NCBI GenBank assembly: GCA_046729895.1
Contig: JBKPHP010000170.1
Location: 1-5,355, forward strand
Origin: DASXBA01 sp046729895
GTDB taxonomy: Bacteria; Actinomycetota; Thermoleophilia; Solirubrobacterales; Thermoleophilaceae
DNA: 5,355 bases
Direction of reading: 5' to 3'
The notes beneath the pieces are model-generated. The model worked only from the letters and a program-made list of their open reading frames with translations, did not search any database and had not been told where the DNA came from. The position numbers and the translations under genes were made by a program. Shown here in pieces: positions 1 to 5,355 of this stretch. Position 1 is the first letter of the stretch. Every line of letters starts with the position of its first letter.

Positions 1-782
1 GCCTTGTGCTGCGCGGCGCCCACCAGGGACTCGAGCAGGGACCGCGCCGGGCCGGCGGGATCGTGAGCCGCCGCGGCCACCGGCAGCAGCGCCGCGACCC
101 GTGCCGGCGCCCCCCGGAATTCGCGCAGCCGCGCCCGGCAGGTGAGGCAGGTCTTCAGGTGGGGCCGCAGGCCGCGCAGCTCCTCCGCCGAGGCCTCGCC
201 ATCTGCCAGCGCCGATACGAGCGGCAGCAGCCGCTCGCACTCGGAGCCCGCCTCGATGCCCGCGAGCCGCTCGAAGAATGCCCGTCTTCCCTCCGTCAGG
301 CAGCGGTTCACCTTCGTGTACGTCCAGCCGGTGATCGCGGAGATCTCGCGGTAGCTGTAGCCCTCCGCCTTCAGCAGCAGGGCGCGAACCTCCTGGGGCT
401 TGAGGCGGCCGAGCGCCTCCGCGCCCTGGTGGAGCCGCTCGAAGCGCTCGCTCCGCTCGTGCGGCCCGCCACCCGGGGCGGCGGGATCCCGGAGCTCGCC
501 GTCGTCCGTGACGGGGGAGGCGCGCTCGCGCTGTCGGTTGATCGCGAAGGCCTCGTGCTTGACGACGGTCTTCAACCACGGGACGAGCTCTTCCTCCGCG
601 GTCGTGGGAGCCTTCGTGATCAGGATCTCCAGGCCGCGCTGGTAGGCGTCCTCGGCGTCCTCGTCGGTCGTCGAGTAGCGGCGCGCCGTGGCCAGGATCT
701 CGGCGCCGCGGCGCTGCAAGATGTCGAGCGCGACGCGCTCGAGCTCCGGCCGCGATGGTCGCCGGTTGTCACGTCGAAGCAT
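1..782 (-). CDS. Sigma-70 family RNA polymerase sigma factor with C-terminal zf-HC2-like zinc-binding domain (3' end beyond window)
   Basis: Visible are 260 codons from ATG 780-782, with no stop before the window edge. An AGGAG ribosome binding site lies 5 bases upstream. Residues about 24-88 look like sigma region 2: the acidic helix with DAEDAYQRG (42-50), then WLKTVVKHEAFAINRQRER (69-87), the helix expected to melt and bind the -10 element. A short polar linker (about 89-118) follows. Residues about 120-172 form region 4, with a helix-turn-helix around SYREISAITGWTYTKVNR (143-160) for -35 binding. There is no region 3, so it is ECF-like in size. After it, C182, H208, C212 and C215 make a C-x25-H-x3-C-x2-C pattern, as in zf-HC2/ZAS anti-sigma domains. 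The protein would act in the cytoplasm on RNA polymerase core. Its target promoters are unknown, and no separate anti-sigma gene is visible. The family call is secure; sensing or autoregulation by the zinc domain is inferred. Confidence 0.9.
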   Translation of the reverse strand, partial: MLRRDNRRPSRPELERVALDILQRRGAEILATARRYSTTDEDAEDAYQRGLEILITKAPTTAEEELVPWLKTVVKHEAFAINRQRERASPVTDDGELRDPAAPGGGPHERSERFERLHQGAEALGRLKPQEVRALLLKAEGYSYREISAITGWTYTKVNRCLTEGRRAFFERLAGIEAGSECERLLPLVSALADGEASAEELRGLRPHLKTCLTCRARLREFRGAPARVAALLPVAAAAHDPAGPARSLLESLVGAAQHK

Positions 783-787
783 CGGCA

Positions 788-794
788 CTCCTGA
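788..794 (-). promoter_or_regulatory. Ribosome binding site of the sigma-factor gene
   Basis: Read on the minus strand this is TCAGGAG, followed by TGCCG and then ATG. The spacing decides the start: an in-frame GTG two codons upstream of the ATG overlaps this motif, so the ATG at 780-782 is the better choice. Confidence 0.6.
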
Positions 795-796
795 GA

Positions 797-828
797 GGGC
801 CCGATCCTCCAGGCTTCGCCCTGGGCCC
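797..828 (-). promoter_or_regulatory. Possible stem-loop in the leader of the sigma-factor gene
   Basis: GGGCCC occurs at 797-802 and again at 823-828. The hexamer is its own reverse complement, so the two copies can pair as a 6-bp outer stem around 20 bases. Inside, a CCAGG/CCTGG pair (809-813 with 820-824) offers an alternative stem that competes for two bases of the outer one. The structure ends two bases before the ribosome binding site. It could affect translation, but in such GC-rich DNA it may be chance, and the transcription start is unknown. Confidence 0.3.
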
Positions 829-959
829 GCGAGGGGCGTCCCCGGAAAATGCGCGGAATCCGATTGGAGGTGCCGAGCCCACGCGCGGGGCGGCGACCAC
901 CGCGAGCCGCGAGGGCGGCGAGCACCCCGAGCCCGTGAGCGGGGCAATCGCCCGCGGTG

Positions 960-965
960 TAGCTT
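960..965 (+). promoter_or_regulatory. Possible -10 element of a leaderless promoter for the AlkZ-like gene
   Basis: TAGCTT fits the actinobacterial -10 pattern TAnnnT and ends six bases before the GTG at 972. Transcription would then begin at or beside the start codon. No Shine-Dalgarno sequence precedes this GTG, which also fits leaderless expression. No good -35 is seen; GTGAGC at 935-940 is weak and too far away at 19 bases. Confidence 0.3.
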
Positions 966-971
966 GGCCGC

Positions 972-2018
972 GTGCCGGCCCCCGGACGAACGCTCAGCGG
1001 ACGCGAGCTGAACCGCGCCCTCCTCGCGCGACAGATGCTGCTCGAGCGCGCCTCGACGACGCTGCCCCGCGCGCTGGAGCGAATGGGGTGCCTGCAGGCG
1101 CAGTACGCGCCGTCCATGTACGTCGGTCTCTGGTCGCGGCTCGAAGGAATCGAGCGCGACCAGGTGACGAAGGCGCTCGAGCAGCGGAAGATCGTCCAGG
1201 GGACGCTGATGCGGGTGACCATCCACCTCGTCTCGGCGCGCGACTACTGGCCGCTCGCGATCGCGATCCGGCACGGCCGCAGGGAGCTGTGGTTGCGTGC
1301 CCGGAAGGGCCAGAGCGCCAGCAAGATGGCGGCGGCCGCGAAGCGCCTTCGACCGCAGTTCGCCGATGGTCCCCTGTCGCGAGCCCAGCTCGGCGAGCTC
1401 CTAGGCGGGGATCCCGTGGTCGTCAACGGGGTGGGTCTGTGGCTCGATCTGGTGCGGGTGCCCCCGTCGGGCACGTGGGAGCGCCGCCGCGCCGACCTCT
1501 ACGCCGCGGCCGACGACTGGCTGGGGCCAGCCCAGCCCCTGACGCAGGGGGAGGCGGTCGAGCACCTCGTCCGCCGCTACCTAGGCGGCTTCGGCCCCGC
1601 GGCGCGCAACGAGATCGCCGATTGGGCGGGGCTGCCGCCGAAGCAGCTTGCGCCCGCACTCGAGCGCATGCGCCTGCGGCGCTTCCGGAGCGAGGATGGC
1701 GAAGAGCTGCTCGACATCCCCCGCGCGCCGCTCCCGGACCCCGACACCCCGGCTCCGGCCCGCTTCCTGCCCGTCTGGGACGCGACGCTGCTCGTGCACG
1801 CACGCCGGACCGGCATCCTGCCGGAGGACTACCGGCCGCTCGTATTCAACGCGAGGACGCCGCAGTCGATGAACACGTTCCTCGTGGACGGGGCCGTCGC
1901 CGGCTCGTGGGGCTACGAGAAGGGCAAGGTGAAGCTCGAGCCGTTCGGCCGCGTCGGCAGGTCTGCACACCGGGAGCTGGACGAGGAGGCGGAGCGCCTG
2001 GCCGCCTTCCACGCGTGA
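972..2018 (+). CDS. Winged helix DNA-binding protein, AlkZ/YcaQ-like DNA glycosylase superfamily (HTH_42)
   Basis: This 348-residue protein has the typical family length. Recognisable motifs in order are the N-terminal helix LNRALLARQMLLERA (13-27), LQAQYAPSMYVGLWSRL (41-57), GTLMRVTIHLVSARDYWPL (77-95), RRYLGGFGPAARNEIADWAGL (201-221), FLPVWDATLLVHARRTGIL (265-283), and NTFLVDGAVAGSWGY (301-315). Q42-A-Q44 matches the Q-x-Q active-site motif of AlkZ-type enzymes, which excise alkylated bases or unhook interstrand crosslinks; YcaQ-type members carry Q-x-D instead. The likely role is cytoplasmic base excision repair, but many actinobacterial members are annotated only as winged-helix proteins and the substrate here is unknown. 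GTG 972 is the only credible start: an in-frame TAG at 960-962 closes the frame upstream, and the conserved N-terminal helix begins within 15 residues. The gene is divergent from the sigma factor and is followed by hairpins, so it is probably monocistronic. No natural-product cluster is visible that would suggest self-resistance. Confidence 0.9.
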   Translation: MPAPGRTLSGRELNRALLARQMLLERASTTLPRALERMGCLQAQYAPSMYVGLWSRLEGIERDQVTKALEQRKIVQGTLMRVTIHLVSARDYWPLAIAIRHGRRELWLRARKGQSASKMAAAAKRLRPQFADGPLSRAQLGELLGGDPVVVNGVGLWLDLVRVPPSGTWERRRADLYAAADDWLGPAQPLTQGEAVEHLVRRYLGGFGPAARNEIADWAGLPPKQLAPALERMRLRRFRSEDGEELLDIPRAPLPDPDTPAPARFLPVWDATLLVHARRTGILPEDYRPLVFNARTPQSMNTFLVDGAVAGSWGYEKGKVKLEPFGRVGRSAHRELDEEAERLAAFHA

Positions 2019-2042
2019 GCTCTGGTCCCGCACGTGCCGACC

Positions 2043-2063
2043 GGCGCATCCGAGTCATGCGCC
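2043..2063 (+). terminator. Hairpin downstream of the AlkZ-like gene (first of two)
   Basis: GGCGCAT (2043-2049) and ATGCGCC (2057-2063) form a perfect 7-bp stem with a 7-base loop. It starts 25 bases after the stop codon. There is no T tract, as is common for actinobacterial terminators. Confidence 0.4.
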
Positions 2064-2080
2064 AGGGCGAGCGGTCCCAG

Positions 2081-2106
2081 GCGGCGACCAAGCGGTCGTC
2101 GCGTTT
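2081..2106 (+). terminator. Probable intrinsic terminator of the AlkZ-like gene (second hairpin)
   Basis: Bases 2081-2089 pair with 2094-2102 in a 9-bp stem with one G-T wobble and a 4-base AAGC loop. GTTT follows at 2103-2106, a short T run in very GC-rich DNA. Of the two hairpins this is the better terminator candidate. It lies 62 bases after the stop codon and separates the glycosylase gene from the sugar transferase gene. Confidence 0.5.
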
Positions 2107-2136
2107 CCCGGGGTAGGCGGGGCCGGGCTGCGCCGC

Positions 2137-2142
2137 TACATT
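2137..2142 (+). promoter_or_regulatory. Possible -10 element of the sugar transferase promoter
   Basis: TACATT fits TAnnnT and lies just beyond the terminator hairpins. It would give a transcription start near 2149 and a leader of about 36 bases. No recognisable -35 is present at the right distance, so the call is tentative. Confidence 0.25.
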
Positions 2143-2152
2143 CACCCCTCTC

Positions 2153-2172
2153 GACTGTTTGACTACACAGTC
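2153..2172 (+). promoter_or_regulatory. Perfect inverted repeat upstream of the sugar transferase (candidate operator or leader hairpin)
   Basis: GACTGT (2153-2158) and ACAGTC (2167-2172) are exact reverse complements separated by TTGACTAC. The patch is AT-richer than its surroundings and ends one base before the ribosome binding site. If the -10 at 2137 is real, the repeat lies just after the transcription start, where a bound dimeric repressor would block transcription. It could equally fold as a short hairpin in the RNA. The TTGACT inside resembles a -35 box but has no -10 partner. Confidence 0.35.
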
Positions 2173-2173
2173 C

Positions 2174-2180
2174 GGGGGAA
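2174..2180 (+). promoter_or_regulatory. Ribosome binding site of the sugar transferase gene
   Basis: GGGGGAA is a purine-rich Shine-Dalgarno-like stretch four bases before GTG 2185. It favours this start over the later in-frame ATG codons at 2281 and 2299. Confidence 0.5.
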
Positions 2181-2184
2181 GCGA

Positions 2185-3687
2185 GTGGCCAGCGGTCTCG
2201 CCAAAGAGCTGAGAGATGTAAAGCCGGCTTCCCGGCCGCCCACCGCGCTCCCCGAGCGCGACGTACGGGCTCGTCGGCCGATGGTGCTGGCGACGGTCAT
2301 GCGCTACGAGGCTCTGCGCCGGGTAGCCCGCGTAGTCCTGCTCGGCGCACTCGACGTGAGTGCCCTGTTCCTCGCGATCTGGACCGCGCACGCGATCAAG
2401 GCCCTAGTTGTGTCGCCGCAGCACCTCGACCGCACGCTTCACCAGGCCGCGGACGTCGCGCCCCTCGCCTGTCTCGTGATGCTGCTCCTGTTCGCCCGCT
2501 CCGGGCTCTATCGCGACCGGGCGCAGCGGCCGGGCTTCACGAAGGTAATCGCCTCGTTGTTCGAGGTGACGGTGGTGGTCCTCCTCTACGCGATCGTCGA
2601 GGGTTACGACTTCAACTCGTACTGGATCTTCTATGGCTCGCTGTTCTTCGCGCTCATCTACGTGTCCGCCTTCCGCTGGGCCTTCGAGCGCGCGAGCGGG
2701 ACGATCCTACGCGCGGCCGGCTATCGCCGGAGGGCCGTGCTGGTGGGCTCGGGAGCGCAGATCGAGGCCGTGGCTCACGCGCTGCGGGACAGCTCGGAGA
2801 TCGAGCCGTTCGGCTTCGTCTCGCTGAACCACACGCCCGGCAACGGTTTGCACGACTTCCACTCGCTGGAGCGGCTCGAGAGCCACTTCGACGACGTCGA
2901 CGAGGTGCTGATCGCCGACCCAGACTTCCCCCAGAACGAGGCCGTGGAGCTCGTGGAGCGCTGCCACCGCCACGCCGTGCGCGTCCGCGTGGCGCCCTCG
3001 ACCATGGAGATCCTCATGGACAGGGTGGAGTTCGTGCCGGGGCAGGCCCTACCCCTGTTCGAGCTCAAGCCGCCCGTGTTCGAGGGCATCGACTTCGCCG
3101 TCAAGCGCACCTTCGACCTGGTCGGCGCGGCCCTGATCATCGTGCTGTTCGCGCTGCCCATGGCGGTGATCGCGCTGGCGATCAAGCTCAGTTCCCGCGG
3201 GCCGGTGCTGTACCGGTCTATGCGTCCGGGGATCGGTGGCAAGCCCTTCGTCTGTTTCAAGTTCCGGACGATGGTGGCGGGCGCCGAGCACCTCCAGGAG
3301 GAGCTCGAGCCCAAGAACGAGCTCGACGGCGCCCTGTTCAAGATCCGCCGCGATCCGCGCGTCACAGCCGTCGGACGCTTTCTGCGGCGCTGGTCGCTGG
3401 ACGAGGTTCCGCAGCTGTTCAACGTGCTACGAGGGCAGATGTCGCTCGTGGGGCCGCGACCGCTCCCGCAGCGGGACTACGACCGGCTCGACGACTGGCA
3501 CCGCAAGCGCTACCTCGTCCTGCCCGGAATGACAGGGCTCTGGCAGATATCCGGGCGATCCGAGCTCGACTTCGATGAGCTCGTGCGGCTCGACTTCCTC
3601 TACCTGGAGCGCTGGTCGGTGTTCCTCGACCTCTCGATACTCCTGAAGACCGTGCCCGCGGTGTTCAGGGCGCACGGCGCCTGGTAG
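2185..3687 (+). CDS. Polyprenyl-phosphate sugar-1-phosphate transferase (bacterial sugar transferase, exopolysaccharide initiation)
   Basis: This 500-residue membrane enzyme is complete and of typical length for the WbaP/WcaJ-type family. It should transfer a sugar-1-phosphate from a nucleotide sugar to undecaprenyl phosphate, the first step of exopolysaccharide or capsule repeat-unit synthesis, at the inner face of the membrane. Hydrophobic segments lie at about 48-70, 91-106, 122-138 and 145-163. A soluble nucleotide-binding-like domain begins with RRRAVLVGSGAQ (181-192). The catalytic part starts at KRTFDLVGAALII (307-319) with a hydrophobic re-entrant helix to about 335. Next come KFRTM (359-363), the catalytic Asp-Glu pair D406-E407 in SLDEVPQLFNVLRGQMSLVG, GPRP (423-426) and PGMTGLWQISGRS (447-459). 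Start GTG 2185 has a good ribosome binding site; the 47 polar residues before the first helix are plausible but poorly conserved, so ATG 2281 remains possible. The sugar specificity cannot be read. No glycosyltransferase, flippase or polymerase genes lie beside it here. Confidence 0.95.
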   Translation: MASGLAKELRDVKPASRPPTALPERDVRARRPMVLATVMRYEALRRVARVVLLGALDVSALFLAIWTAHAIKALVVSPQHLDRTLHQAADVAPLACLVMLLLFARSGLYRDRAQRPGFTKVIASLFEVTVVVLLYAIVEGYDFNSYWIFYGSLFFALIYVSAFRWAFERASGTILRAAGYRRRAVLVGSGAQIEAVAHALRDSSEIEPFGFVSLNHTPGNGLHDFHSLERLESHFDDVDEVLIADPDFPQNEAVELVERCHRHAVRVRVAPSTMEILMDRVEFVPGQALPLFELKPPVFEGIDFAVKRTFDLVGAALIIVLFALPMAVIALAIKLSSRGPVLYRSMRPGIGGKPFVCFKFRTMVAGAEHLQEELEPKNELDGALFKIRRDPRVTAVGRFLRRWSLDEVPQLFNVLRGQMSLVGPRPLPQRDYDRLDDWHRKRYLVLPGMTGLWQISGRSELDFDELVRLDFLYLERWSVFLDLSILLKTVPAVFRAHGAW

Positions 3688-3714
3688 CGCCCGCGGGAGA
3701 CGATCGGCGGGGCG

Positions 3715-4491
3715 TCAGCGTCGGCGTCGCTTCGGCGCCTTCAGGGTGATCCTCAGCTTGGCGGTCGAGGTGAGGTCCGCGGAATTGCGGAGCTTGACGG
3801 TGACGGTGATCCGTAGCTTCCTGTAGCGCTTCAGGATCCGCCGATTGCGGCGCGAGAGCTTGAACCTCACCTTCACCTTGCCGCTGCCCGGCACGGTGAA
3901 CGTCTTGTTGGCGAAGGTGACGCGCCGCTTGCGGCCCCGGTTCCCCGGCCGCACCCGGCGGACGGTCTTGAGCGTGATCCTGCCCGTCAGGCCCGCCGCG
4001 GCGGTGAACGTGAAGCTGAAGCGCCACTTACGGCTGACCCGGATCGAACGCTTGGAATCGGCGAAGCCGGCCTTGCCCGGCGGCGTGGGTGGGGGCGGCG
4101 GCGGCGAGACCGCCCGGGGACGGCTAGGGAAGGCGCGGGCCCGGCGTATTGCCGCCGCGCCGTCCACCAGGCCACCCGCCACGGTGAGGCCGGCCAGCGA
4201 CGGGAGACCGCGCACGCTCTGCTTCATGGCCTGCACGATTTCGGTGTCGGGTGCTGTCGGGTCGCCTCGTCTCACCAAAGCGGCCACCCCGGACACGTGG
4301 GGCGCTGCCATCGAGGTGCCGCTGAGATAGTGGTAGGAGCCGGCGGGGCTCTGATGCCCGAACGCGCTGAGGATCCTCCGGCCTGGCGCACCCAGGTCGA
4401 CGGTGGTGCGGCCGTAGTTCGAGAAGGCGGACAGAGCTCCGTCGTTGTCGACGGATGCGACGCAGATCAAGTTTGGCTGCGGCAGGATGCA
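3715..4491 (-). CDS. S8 protease, C-terminal fragment (catalytic Ser, proline-rich linker, basic C-terminal domain)
   Basis: The frame becomes homologous to subtilases at the Cys codon 4489-4491 (CILPQPNLICVAS) and runs to TGA 3715-3717. The first possible start in it, TTG 4468-4470, has no ribosome binding site and lies inside a conserved strand, so independent translation is unlikely. Numbering from that TTG, residues 1-70 hold SNYG, VDLGAPG and the nucleophile S53 in LSGTSMAAPHVSGVAAL. After the catalytic domain (to about 112) comes a linker with PPPPPPTPP (123-131). The last 119 residues (133-251) alternate strand-like stretches such as KVKVRFKLSRR and LRITVTVKLRNS and end in KRRRR. The tail resembles C-terminal domains of exported Solirubrobacterales proteins; its function is unknown. 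Confidence 0.85.
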   Translation of the reverse strand, partial: CILPQPNLICVASVDNDGALSAFSNYGRTTVDLGAPGRRILSAFGHQSPAGSYHYLSGTSMAAPHVSGVAALVRRGDPTAPDTEIVQAMKQSVRGLPSLAGLTVAGGLVDGAAAIRRARAFPSRPRAVSPPPPPPTPPGKAGFADSKRSIRVSRKWRFSFTFTAAAGLTGRITLKTVRRVRPGNRGRKRRVTFANKTFTVPGSGKVKVRFKLSRRNRRILKRYRKLRITVTVKLRNSADLTSTAKLRITLKAPKRRRR

Positions 4492-5355
4492 CGAACGGTC
4501 GGGACCTCGTCGTTGTCCGAGGACTCGTTGCCGGCGGCGGCTACCACGACCGTGTTGCTGGCGTTCGCCGTGTCGATCGCGTCGGACTGGAACTGGTCGG
4601 AGCTACCCGAGCCGCCTAGGCTGAGATTGACCACATCGGCACCCTCGGTGGCCGCGTACGCAATCCCGTCGCCGATGCTGACGCTCGAGCCCTGGCCGGT
4701 GGCGTCGAGGGCGCGCACAGCCATGATCCTGGCGTCCGGAGCCACGCCGGCGACGCCCATGGCGTTGTTGTCGACCGCCGCGGCCGTGCCGGCGACGTGG
4801 GTCCCGTGGAAGCTGGGGGACTCTTCGTCGTCCGGATCGCTGTCGTTGTCGACGAAGTCCGCCCCGTGCAGGTCGTCGACGAAGCCGTTGCCGTCGTTGT
4901 CGCCGCCGCCCGGCGGATCGTCGTTCACCCAGGCGTTGCCGCCCAGGTCCGGGTGCGAGAGGTCGACGCCAGTGTCGACGATCGCGACGACCGCGCCGGC
5001 GCCGCGTGTGGTGTCCCAGGCGCCAAGGGCTTTGACGTCCACGCCGGCTTTGCCAGGGAACCCCAATATCGACTGACCGGTATTGCGGAGCCCCCACAGC
5101 TCGCCGAAGCGGGTGTCGTTCGGCGGAGCGGCAGTGGCGCGGTAGACGAAGTTGGGCTGCGCGTAGCGCACGCCCGCTTGCCGATTCAAGCGCGCGACCG
5201 CGCCCCTGACGGGTCCGTCCACGGCGACCAGCTGGGCCCGCCTGATCCCGAGCGATCGCTTGAAGCTCACTCCCGCGCGCGCCCTCGAAGCCGCGCGCTG
5301 CGGCGCCGTCGTTCCGCGCTCGAAGCGCACGATGGCCTCGCCAGCGACGAACGTG
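4467..5355 (-). CDS. S8 protease, N-terminal fragment (prodomain, Asp and His of the triad)
   Basis: The frame is open through the right edge: eight codons before the GTG at 5328-5330 read TFVAGEAI, which joins the family sequence GE-x-IVRF. The GTG is therefore an internal valine and not the start. Numbering from it, the prodomain covers about 1-64, catalytic D119 and H175 sit in VVAIVDTGVDLSHPDL and HGTHVAGTAAA, and N268 is the oxyanion residue. Between D119 and H175 is an acidic insert with DNDGNGFVDD (144-153) and DNDSDPDD (161-168), likely to bind calcium. After V279 the frame is wrong: eight unrelated residues lead to TGA 4467-4469. This fragment alone lacks the nucleophile Ser and would be inactive. 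Confidence 0.85.
   Translation of the reverse strand, partial: TFVAGEAIVRFERGTTAPQRAASRARAGVSFKRSLGIRRAQLVAVDGPVRGAVARLNRQAGVRYAQPNFVYRATAAPPNDTRFGELWGLRNTGQSILGFPGKAGVDVKALGAWDTTRGAGAVVAIVDTGVDLSHPDLGGNAWVNDDPPGGGDNDGNGFVDDLHGADFVDNDSDPDDEESPSFHGTHVAGTAAAVDNNAMGVAGVAPDARIMAVRALDATGQGSSVSIGDGIAYAATEGADVVNLSLGGSGSSDQFQSDAIDTANASNTVVVAAAGNESSDNDEVPTVRASCRSQT

Larger units (their letters stand above)
3715..5355 (-). pseudogene. Subtilisin-like S8 family serine protease, frameshifted, 5' end beyond window
   Basis: Two adjacent frames together encode one secreted subtilase. From the window edge the order is: a propeptide-like region with GEAIVRFERGT and ending VRYAQPNFVY; the S8 catalytic domain; a proline-rich linker; and a basic strand-rich C-terminal domain. 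The catalytic triad is complete across both parts: Asp in VDTGVD (4974-4976), His in HGTHVAGT (4806-4808) and Ser in SGTSMAAPH (4312-4314), with oxyanion Asn in AAAGN (4527-4529). The frame changes at 4492-4493. Restoring one base, so that GTT-CG-TGC becomes GTT-CCG-TGC, yields PTVPCILPQPNLICVAS, a normal subtilase sequence, and a 546-residue reading from the edge. The signal peptide would lie outside the window. The protein would act outside the cell as an endopeptidase. Whether the break is a true mutation or a sequencing or assembly error cannot be told here; the absence of other damage suggests an error or a recent event. Confidence 0.88.

Noticed and set aside
6..794. Long plus-strand open frame opposite the sigma factor
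   Set aside because: Its translation is rich in Arg, Ala and Gly without motifs, while the minus strand reads clear sigma regions 2 and 4. It is a GC-rich antisense shadow.
755..2116. A 453-codon plus-strand frame overlapping the AlkZ-like gene
   Set aside because: It is longer than the real gene but is low-complexity Arg/Pro/Ala sequence. The overlapping frame at 972-2018 has the family motifs.
3688..3714. Possible bidirectional terminator in the convergent gap
   Set aside because: CGCCC (3688-3692) can pair with GGGCG (3710-3714), but the stem is only 5 bp with a 17-base loop and no T run on either side. This is too weak to call.
4477..4478. Alternative frameshift position with the missing base in the AGC codon
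   Set aside because: It would give VRASCRSPNLICV, keeping an Arg where a Pro is expected. Placing the lost base at 4492-4493 restores both the proline and the CILPQP strand with one change.
4467..4493. Programmed frameshifting in the subtilase
   Set aside because: No slippery heptamer, long homopolymer or clear downstream stem is seen at the junction. A mutation or sequencing error explains the break more simply.
4297..5076. Plus-strand frame opposite the subtilase
   Set aside because: It has no recognisable motif and lies antisense to a strongly conserved catalytic domain.

Overview
The window is very GC-rich and codes on both strands with few gaps, as in a high-GC actinobacterium. Two features suggest Thermoleophilia/Solirubrobacterales: the basic, beta-strand-like C-terminal domain of the subtilase, and the pairing of a region 2/region 4 sigma factor with a zinc-finger tail. 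The taxon is an inference from protein style; no marker gene is present.

Layout. (1) 1-782, minus: a sigma-70 family factor with a C-terminal zf-HC2-type zinc-binding domain, running off the left edge. (2) 783-971: a divergent intergenic region with a structured leader before the sigma gene and a possible leaderless promoter for the next gene. (3) 972-2018, plus: a winged-helix protein of the AlkZ/YcaQ-like DNA glycosylase superfamily. (4) 2019-2184: two tandem hairpins that look like terminators, then an AT-richer patch with a perfect inverted repeat just ahead of the next ribosome binding site. (5) 2185-3687, plus: a full-length polyprenyl-phosphate sugar-1-phosphate transferase that would start exopolysaccharide or capsule synthesis. 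(6) 3688-3714: a 27-base convergent gap. (7) 3715-5355, minus: a secreted subtilisin-like (S8) protease, open at the right edge and broken by a one-base frameshift near 4492-4493.

The four genes do not form an obvious pathway. They stand as a divergent pair (sigma factor / glycosylase) and a convergent pair (sugar transferase / protease), each probably with its own control. The common themes are regulation, DNA repair and the cell surface, but no functional link is shown by the sequence. I found no tRNA, rRNA, CRISPR array, insertion sequence or integration site. The strongest unusual signal is the subtilase frameshift: restoring one C in codon 280 joins a textbook S8 sequence across the break. 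I found no convincing new multi-gene system.
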